Positions 56,281-64,000 of a DNA stretch of 64,000 nucleotides are shown here, piece by piece. Position 1 is the stretch's first letter, and the number at the start of each line of letters is the position of its first letter. Under the pieces are notes generated by a model. The model did not search any database. It was not told the DNA's origin and worked only from the letters and a program-made list of their open reading frames with translations. The DNA comes from Antedon bifida (taxonomy: Eukaryota; Echinodermata; Crinoidea; Comatulida; Antedonidae). The stretch lies in NCBI GenBank assembly GCA_963402885.1, contig OY727098.1, positions 17,284,717 to 17,348,716 on the forward strand, in the 5' to 3' direction. The translations under genes were made by a program, and so were the position numbers.

Positions 56281-57059
56281 ATGATATACATTTTCGAAAA
56301 TTCGAAGAATGTGATTTTTTCAAGAAATGGCCAAAATATGGTCTTTATGAAATTTGTTCAGGAGTTTTTTTCTAAATTCAATTACTATCACTCAAAATTC
56401 AATTCAATTGAAAACGATTCACAGCCATCATCTGGAATAGCAGACACATTACATATTTATTACACAAATAATAGATTTTGTTTTAGACAGACATTGTTAT
56501 TCCATAATAGAAAGACTAATAAACTTTAAAAGCTTAGCTTTGTCTTTTAAAACAACCTGCATAAAAACACAAGTACAGTACCATTTCAAGTGAATTTTGC
56601 TTCTTTTGAAGATTATAATTAAAGTATATATAATAAGCCACTAGCAACAGAAGAGTACGAATAAAACCTATTTAAACAAATTGTGCTATTTATAATATTT
56701 AAATAATAAAAAGACCACGTACAGAATGTAATATAATGGTTGCATATATAAATATATTTAAATAAAATGTGACATGACCTGGTCATAAAATTATATTCAA
56801 TGGTTGCATATTATACAAAACAGTACAAAAGAACAAAATTCTAAATATAAGTATCAATAATGAATATAAGTTCAACTGATCCTTTTTACTAATAATATTT
56901 CAGTCCATTTTGGCCTCATTTGATGTTCAACAATTCAATTTGTTTTGGAAAATTAATATATCGGATTACATCTACATAGGAATGAAGTACATCAAAACAA
57001 TAAGGTGTCAATTGGGTACACTAATTTCAGAGTTATTCATTCAAGGCACTTAATTCAAT
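56281..57059. other. Presumed 3' UTR of the peptidase gene and spacer
   Basis: AT-rich, no coding frame accepted. The closest minus-strand AATAAA noticed is near 56455, about 600 nt from the stop. Confidence 0.35.
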
Positions 57060-60000
57060 TTAGGCCTGCAGTCCCTTGCTGATAAGGAAGGATTCTTGGC
57101 TTGGTTCACGGCCTAGAAATTTCTTCAACATATCAATAGCATCCTGAAAAAGTAAATAGTACTATGGTATAATTGTATAATAAAAGTGTAGCAAAAAAAC
57201 TTTAAAACAAGAGGCAGGTTTTCCAATAGCAAAAGCTTCAACACAATTTCTAGGAGTGTGTAGGAGCTGTAATAGTACAGTGCAGTGGCAATAACAATAA
57301 CATAGTTTAAATGTGCCGTAGGGCCCCTCGGAAGAGCAGTTTTATTTTATTACTGAGAGGGCTATCCTACTGAAAGAAAACAAAATAAAATAAAATAAAC
57401 ACCACTATTAGAAGAATACTAATAGCAAACTAGAAGTATAGTAACATTAGCAATAGGTAGCTTTTGATTTTCAACGACCAAAATGACCTAAGCATTTTGT
57501 GTCGTTGGTCATCCATCTGGACTTTTGATTGAAATTTTGAGCGATAAACTATCTCTGAATGCACACACTGAATCAACATGTTACTAGTTCCTATGTTGTG
57601 TAAATCATAAGCTCCCTAGTAGCAAGCGTTTGTTTCGGGACGACAAAGAAGAAGGTAACTAAATAGATTGTAAATATATGTTCAACTCGTCACGGTTTGT
57701 TACATTAACGTCTTCTTCGTCTACCATCCTGAAACGAAAACTCATTACCCTTACTGTAGCAACAGCAGTAGTATTATTGTAGCAGTGATAGTACGACGAT
57801 ACTCACCATAGACCCACCAGGCTGAAGGATGTATTTTCTATAATCCATTCCCACCTTTGGATTCATTATACCTTCCTTCTTGAAGCGGGAGTGAAACATA
57901 TCCATGCAGTAAACTTCACTCCACTGAAAACAAATAGATAGAATTCAATTAAAAAAATACTTGTTCAATATCATTATCAAATCATCACCTGATTGGTGGA
58001 ACAAGTCTTCTCGGATAAGGACTATAAACTGTAGGTCCGGTGTACACAGTTTGTCTGTGTACACTATAAAGAACCAACTTCATCTTTCCCGAAAAGTAGG
58101 GGATTACCCCGATGAACTGGTTTACAAAAAAGCCCCTGTGTCAGCAGGAGTATCACATGGTAGTCCTTGGCATGTGCCTAAAATATAAAAATATATAGTC
58201 AGTAATTATCAATAGTAATGCATACCAAATATCCATAATACTGTGCGTCATATCCATCAGCAAGATGGCCAAATGCTGCACACATGTTGGTGTTTGGAGT
58301 GGCAGGAATCTGCAGAACATCTTTGGAAATCTCAGCATAGATGGATTGTGTATCAGCCTAGCAAAATAAATACAAATGAGGATTAAAATAAATAGCTAAA
58401 GATAGCCTTTTGGTCTGAAATTCTAAGTCAATGTGTAGCAGACTTAGGTCGTGACCTTTGACCTAAGTACCAAGTTTTTATGTTACTATACAGGTAAAGT
58501 TCATTATTTGAATGTTTGTTCTTACTTTATCTTTAGTATGAATTGTTTGGTCAAAGGTGCCAAGCAAGATTTGCCGCTGGTTAAACACTCCAGCATTTGC
58601 GTTGCGTGCCTTTACCAGCTTATCCATTAGTTCATCAGGAATAGCGCTTCCATCCTTGTAGTGTTTTGACATACGTGACAGAGATTCCTTCTCCCACACC
58701 CAGTTCTCCAACATCTGTGATGGCGCCTCTACAAAATCACGCTCCACACGTGTTCCACTGCAAGAAAAATGAATTCACTAAAATTATTGTACACAGACCT
58801 TTTTCAATAAATTTCACTTTTATGACAATAAGTAATTTAACATAGTCTTAGTAGTCTTTGCACAGCCTAAACTTCAATAGTGTACTAAGTTTATCATAGG
58901 CCCTTCGCTGGCCCAAATACTTCTTCAATCCCAAGATGGCATGGGTAGGTCTTAAACTGTTTTTCACATACCAGTTCAATTATTCAAAATAAGTCTCATC
59001 TAAAAAATTAATTTTTGAAAAAAATTTCAATGGAGCAACAATAATGTTAACAGTAGACTAATTTTGTTCATGGTGTTATTTGGTTTGGTTGATTCTACAC
59101 AAACCTGAAATATGTGAAGTCTGTTTGTCCCAGTATATCATGCATCACATGACCAAATTCATGGAAGAATGTTTCCACCTGTATTGACAAAAAAATAAAA
59201 AAGTTGATCTCTAAAGTAATTTGAATATATGCAAATACCTGAATAAGCTGATCTCAGCCTGGGAACAGATCTGATGCATCACATGACCAAACTCATGGAA
59301 AAATGTCTCCACCTGTTGGCAATGGTTAATATAAAATAAACAATATTTAAAAAACATATGAAACTATACATACACAGCGTTTTAAAAATACAGTATTAAC
59401 AATAGTAACACAAATCAACCATCATTTTGTATGGCACCAATTTCTTATATATTTCTTATGCACAGCCACCGACGAAGACATGTTTTATAAACCACCAACT
59501 CTACCTTTTATTTATTTATCTAATTAATTATTTTACTGTAACCTCAATGTAGGTCAAATGGTTTTCTATTTTGTAAATGGTAGTCTCTGCTTAAAGTCTA
59601 TTTCTAGACTTATTTTGACCACCATCCACATTCATACTTAATTAATTATTTATAAAGAAATATATTATGTATTATTTGTGGAAATCAAATAAAACAACAC
59701 ACTAATTAAGAGAACATGAGCTACTGCTACAACAAAATGTCTCAATCCAACAAAGTCTCTAACTTCTTTTCCTACTTACATCATCATGAGTTAGAAGTGA
59801 TGGTTGGTCTGAGGTAGGCTTGGTGAAGTTAGCCACCATGGCTGCAGCTGCAGACTGTCTGCTGCCATCTGGCTCTAAACAACCAGGCTACACAAATGAA
59901 ATTAATGATGAAAGCAGGTTAAGATACTTAAACTTAGCTCTGACTACACTATCAAACTAGTTTGACAAGTGTGATGTGCCTAAATATGGTAGTGATATGC

Positions 60001-63000
60001 CCAAATATGGTAGTGATATGACATCATGTCCATATATGGGTACATCACATTTTGTTGTCACATAAAGTTTGATAGTGTAGACAGGCTTTATAGAGAACAA
60101 CATCTGTTTTAAAACTTTCTAGTGGATTAAATCTGAAACAGGAAATTGAACCAAGTTTCTAACAGATACAAATACTTTGAATAAGTGTTAATGTTTAATT
60201 TAATTTTTCTATAGAAATCAATTATATAATAATTTTACCTGCAACCCAAAGCATGCTGCGTGACTGAACTTGCCTTCACGTGGGAAGAGGTCAAGAAAGA
60301 AATGACCCATGAACTGGTCAGTTGCTACATCAATTACAGTGAACTAAAGACACAGACAAAAAACATATTTAATTACACATATTTAATTAATATAAAATAA
60401 TTACTTCAAAGACTATTCAGATAGCAGAGCATGTATTCTAAATGTGTTACAATATTATACAACAAATGGGTTTTGAGACGAGAGATGTGGAAGTGTATGA
60501 CTCACCATTTGTACATCCTCATGCCATACTGGGGGGTTCTCAACTTCCTTGAATTTTAGGCCGAGAAGTTCCTGTAAGAAATAAAATAATTTTAAACAAC
60601 TTTGGACTTTCAAGATTTGTGTTATATTCCCAATTAAATTTAGACAGAACACTTTATCTATAAAGAAACATGGCAGGTGAATACTATACCTGATATATGT
60701 TTAATAATCCAGTGGTCACATGATCCAATGGGAAGTATTCCTTCAGTTTATTGTGATCAATGGAATATTCCCTTTCCTCGGCAATTGTCATGTAGTAACG
60801 CATATCCCAGTAGTTAATCTTGCCGTCAAATTCAATGCCTAGTTCTTTGCACTGTGAATAGTAATAATAATATATAGTGCATATACAGTGTATATAATTA
60901 TATAGTGCACAATGTTCAAAGTCTCAAAACACATTATTACGCAGATCATTTTTATCAAACACATAATTATGGACAGATACTTCCAAAATGTTGCAGCTAG
61001 TAATCAGCGCAGTGTGCTTTTGACCTTACCAGGTACCAATTTCTACACCTGGGTGGAGAAAATAAAAGTAAGTGTCTTGCCTGACATGACACAAGCAATG
61101 CAACAAGCATTGGACTCAAACTTCTGATCACGCAATCATAAGTCAAACATCAAACACACTGTACCACAAGCTCTCATACAATAGTAAATGTATAAATATT
61201 CATTCTGACATAAATTCACTACATGTTGATTCTATTTATGGTAGTCATATACTGCCATGCTCTAAAACAAAATACCTCTTCTTCCTTGTATTGTAGAAAA
61301 CGCTTCAATTCCTTCTCTTGTAGAGGGCGCAATTTCTGAGACAAATCCTTAAGAAAGGTTGCAACAGACTCTGCTTTCTTTGCCATACGCATGTCTAGGA
61401 TGAATGCGGCATGCGTTGGAAAATCAAGTAGTTGGGATTTCTGGAATTAAAGAATATAAATTATTAATTCATAACTTGAATTATAAATATATATATATAC
61501 ATATATACTCTTGTAACTGAATAAATGTTGTTACTGCAGAGAAACTTAGTGCTAGTATTTTCAGTAGTCTGCCGTTCTTGTACAATGTGGCAGAGTCATT
61601 AATGGCAATGTGTTTGGTGGCAACAATTCTGGCATTCAAAAACTCAGGGCCATGATCAGAACAGTGCCACTAAATGAAATTGATGAATCTGTTTCCACTA
61701 ATAAAGTCTCAATGAAGATACTTAGAGCTTAGAAAGGACATCTTAAAATTTGTTGTCACAAAATATGTCAAGTTGGATTACATCAAAATTATTCTCACCT
61801 TATGACGAATTTCAACTAACTCTTCCATTATCTTCGTGTTAGCTTCTTTGCACCTAAAGTCAAAAGCGTAGATTTATATCACTATAGTGTACATTCACAT
61901 GGTCCCTTTAATACCCAACAAGTGACCCAGAATTTGTGGGTATAAAACATAAGGCAATCATAGAAGAATAAGAGGATACTGAAAATATGGGTATGTATGT
62001 GTGTGTAAACTATCATTACTATCAACAATCAATGGCACAATTTGAAAACATTTTCTTCAGAGCAACATAGCATGATTTATTGTACAGGATGACTCTTTTT
62101 ACCTAGAGTTAAAGGCAAACTCCATCTGCCGTCTGGTCTCTGGAATTCGACATTTCTTCATGACAGGGAAGTAGTCTGGGTACTGGAGAGTAACTTTACA
62201 CTTTCCATCACTGGTCTAAAATATGACAAAACGATTGGTAAACAAAGTAGATAATGTCAAGGTAGAGTAGAGCCACTATTTTCCTCAACAGGAATTTGCA
62301 ATACTTTGTTGTGTCTTTTAAGTATAAGATTCTATTAGAAAAGTTATATTCATTTCAAGAACATTTCTTACCTTTTCAAACCTCTTGATAGCATCTGCTG
62401 GTACACCATCTAAACAGAAATAAAAGAAGTTGATGATACCAATCAATATGAATTCCCATTACAGAAAGGAAGAAATCAAATTAAAGTTGGCATTAAAGTA
62501 TTACTTACTGACAAGGCAAGACATTTTTCATGGTAGCATTGAGCCGCAAATACAATTATTAGTTCTTAAGACCTCTAACTTGTAGAAGAGTGAAAGAAAC
62601 TCTAAACTTCCATGGAGTATAAAGACCATTCTCTTGCCTCTCTTACCTAATTCTTTCTCAGTAAACTCTAACACTGTATTCTCATCATTGATATTCTTGT
62701 TGAAATCAATGGCAATGTCACTAGCTCTTTTTTTCATGGCTTTTATCTGATCTTGGATATCTTTTGCCAGATGCAGTCCTGAAGTAAACAAAGATACAAA
62801 TTACAAATAATGTAGGCCTATTTCACAGATCGATTTGTAAATCATCCCAGTAATAAAGGTATATCTATATAAGGCAGCAGCATTTGATTTGATAGCTACC
62901 GATTAATAATGGTTTTAGTTAGTTTAATTAGTAGTAGTGGAGCTGTAGCTTGGTGGTTAACGTGCTTGCCTTCCAATCCCAAGGTCCAGAGTTCAATCCT

Positions 63001-63765
63001 GAACTAGTGCCAGGGTTGTAACTCACGACTCTTTCAACTCCACTCCCTAAGCCTCAAATGAGACTTAGTTTATAAGCACGATACCCTTCTTCACCCAAGA
63101 ACCCCATCCCAAAACTTGTGTGGCGTCAATCAAATGTTAGACCTACCATTTCGTCGACCCAATTTGATGAGTTTCTCCAAATAACGTTTGGCTTCTGGTT
63201 TAAGTTTGGAGACATCGGTTTTACTCTGGAATGCTACCAAATTATCAAAAACATCTTGCCTCATACTGAAATAGAATAAATTTACTCAATTACAGACATG
63301 CAGTAAAATAATATGGACTCATCTTCATTCTTAAGGTGGTCCATGCTTTAACCATAATAGAATAGTAGTAGCTATTGCTAACAGTATGCTGTCTCACTCT
63401 TGGACTGTATAGTTATTTAAATAGGCCCCAGCTGTGTTGTTGTGTTGAGAGCTTTAGAGTTACTATAGTAATGGTACTATACCAATGTCATTAAGGCATG
63501 TAGGAGCTTCAATTTTCAATCACCAGGTAGAATTTAATTTGTGTAATAATTATTTCATATTTTTAAAATGTATATTCACACAATAAGTGTAAATTTTGAT
63601 ATTTTACAAGGGCATATTGCCATACCTCATCTCAACATCAAATTCAGATAGTTTTTTATCTGCCTCTGTGCTTGCCTCGCGGATCTCTTTCTTGGCGGAG
63701 ACATGCTGCGGAAAGTCTAACATGTTCCTCTGCACACTGTAGTAACTGTCATTGTCTGTCATAGA
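57060..63765 (-). CDS. Thimet oligopeptidase/neurolysin-like M3 metallopeptidase, 5' end outside window
   Basis: Exons 63765-63626, 63265-63147, 62778-62647, 62409-62372, 62215-62103, 61853-61799, 61440-61276, 60851-60690, 60571-60506, 60343-60239, 59887-59780, then 59312-59239 or 59178-59105, 58757-58526, 58357-58226, 57923-57807 and 57143-57060. All have GT-AG borders and compatible phases, giving 613 residues. Human THOP1 has 689, so about 75 N-terminal residues lie beyond the window. Family marks in order: [83 protein letters not shown], the zinc motif [21 protein letters not shown] (third zinc ligand Glu), and [16 protein letters not shown] (substrate loop). It is a zinc endopeptidase of short peptides, in cytosol, mitochondria or secreted; the location cannot be judged without the N-terminus. 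Confidence 0.96.
57990..58150 (+). mobile_element. SINE family S1, body only, in a peptidase intron
   Basis: Has TCTTCTCGGATAAGGACT, CTATAAACTGTAGGTCCGG, GTACACTATAAAGAACC, CTTCATCTTTCCC and AGGGGATTACCCCGATGAAC, matching the bodies at 14.7 and 28.6 kb. The tRNA-like head is absent. It lies antisense in the intron 58225-57924. Confidence 0.7.
59105..59178 (-). CDS. Alternative exon a: duplicate zinc-motif exon, neurolysin-like
   Basis: Also 74 nt with the same phases, acceptor after a strong pyrimidine tract (TTTTTTTGTCAATACAG) and donor GTTTGT. It encodes [13 protein letters not shown], then [11 protein letters not shown], closer to vertebrate neurolysin (QTDF). The first 39 nt differ from exon b only at synonymous sites, while the last 35 nt are strongly diverged. 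It is separated from exon b by a 60-nt intron. Confidence 0.88.
59239..59312 (-). CDS. Alternative exon b: zinc-motif exon, THOP1-like
   Basis: 74 nt with acceptor CCAACAG and donor GTATTT, entering in phase 0 and leaving in phase 2. It encodes [13 protein letters not shown] and then [11 protein letters not shown], which fits the animal thimet oligopeptidase pattern after the motif (SQAE). It is the more upstream of two alternative copies. Joined to 58757 it gives an uninterrupted frame. Confidence 0.9.
59934..60090. mobile_element. MITE-like element, family B, copy 3, in a peptidase intron
   Basis: Inverted ends GACTACACTATCAAACTAG and TTTGATAGTGTAGACAGGC. The interior holds two tandem AAATATGGTAGTGATATG units and ACATCACATTTTGTTGTCAC, in inverted orientation relative to copy 1. 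It sits in the intron 60238-59888. Confidence 0.85.
62936..63130 (+). mobile_element. tRNA-derived SINE, family S2, in a peptidase intron
   Basis: Box A TAGCTTGGTGG (62946-62956) and box B-like AGAGTTCAATCC lie at tRNA spacing. The body CAACTCCACTCCCTAAGCC, GAGACTTAGTTTATAAGCAC matches the element at 42.5 kb. No tail; antisense within the intron 63146-62779. Confidence 0.75.
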
Positions 63766-64000
63766 CTGAAAATAAATAGATTTATTAATTTCTTTAAATG
63801 TTGTAACCATATTTATGTTTTTGGTTGGTATTTGACTCTAAAATTTGAAATTATGTTCTGCGATTCCTTTCAACACAAAAGATGGGTCAAGTTTGGGGTT
63901 TTGGGAGGGTGTCGACTTATTTTATCGATAAAAACAAGTAGCGGTTTGCAATAAGGGTAAACCGGAAAGCCATTACCCTGGCATACTAATCTGTAGTAAC
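63766..64000 (-). other. Intron sequence of the peptidase gene, upstream of its first visible exon
   Basis: Ends with the acceptor CTATTTATTTTCAG before 63765. The preceding coding exon is not inside the window. Confidence 0.6.

Noticed and set aside
56125-56529. 134-codon plus-strand frame downstream of sialyltransferase B
   Set aside because: It starts in the repeat block and is Phe/Lys/Asn-rich as expected from AT-rich noncoding DNA.
59105-59312. The two HEFGH exons as assembly duplication
   Set aside because: They differ at synonymous sites in the first half and strongly in the second half while keeping phase and length, so the duplication is old and maintained.

Overview
Animal nuclear DNA. 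The window is AT-rich, its protein genes are split by GT-AG introns, and it carries Pol III tRNA genes, SINEs, MITE-like elements and minisatellites. The gene set (an M3 oligopeptidase, two ST6GalNAc-type sialyltransferases, a rhodopsin-class GPCR and a LURAP1-like adaptor) and the sialyltransferase duplication suggest an invertebrate deuterostome, perhaps an echinoderm or relative. That placement is inference. The word TAGGCCTA is strikingly frequent throughout.

Layout. 1-6117: a tandem array of tRNA-Glu(UUC) genes, all on the minus strand, with a ~180-bp unit (33 whole or near-whole copies plus a fragment at each end) and nested multi-unit duplications. 6197-6436: a probable last coding exon (+) of an unrecognised gene. 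10201-13761: the last two coding exons of a LURAP1/FAM89-like gene (-). 14-31 kb: mostly noncoding, with two SINEs, MITEs, hairpins and a poly-G tract. 31.0-32.35 kb: a 15-bp minisatellite open in frame on both strands. 32869-33972: an intronless-coding class A GPCR (+). 35961-36769: an element with 37-38-bp terminal inverted repeats. 37645-40361 (-) and 52100-54925 (+): two divergently oriented sialyltransferase paralogues with identical intron phases, flanking a LINE fragment (43.4-44.0 kb) and an orphan single-exon gene (47257-48501, -). 57060-63765: sixteen constitutive-equivalent coding exons plus one alternative exon of a thimet oligopeptidase/neurolysin gene (-), with its 5' end beyond the window.

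Most notable points. (1) The M3 peptidase gene has two adjacent 74-nt exons, each encoding the HEFGH zinc motif, separated by a 60-nt intron. Using both exons or neither creates an early stop, so they look mutually exclusive. One variant resembles vertebrate thimet oligopeptidase after the motif and the other resembles neurolysin. (2) Both sialyltransferases carry an extra C-terminal basic linker plus a hydrophobic segment after an otherwise complete catalytic domain, giving a predicted two-membrane-pass enzyme. (3) The tRNA-Glu array has layered higher-order repeats that have also copied defective tRNA units.

The genes do not form one pathway. The sialyltransferases would act on glycoconjugates in the Golgi, the peptidase on short peptides, and the receptor at the plasma membrane.
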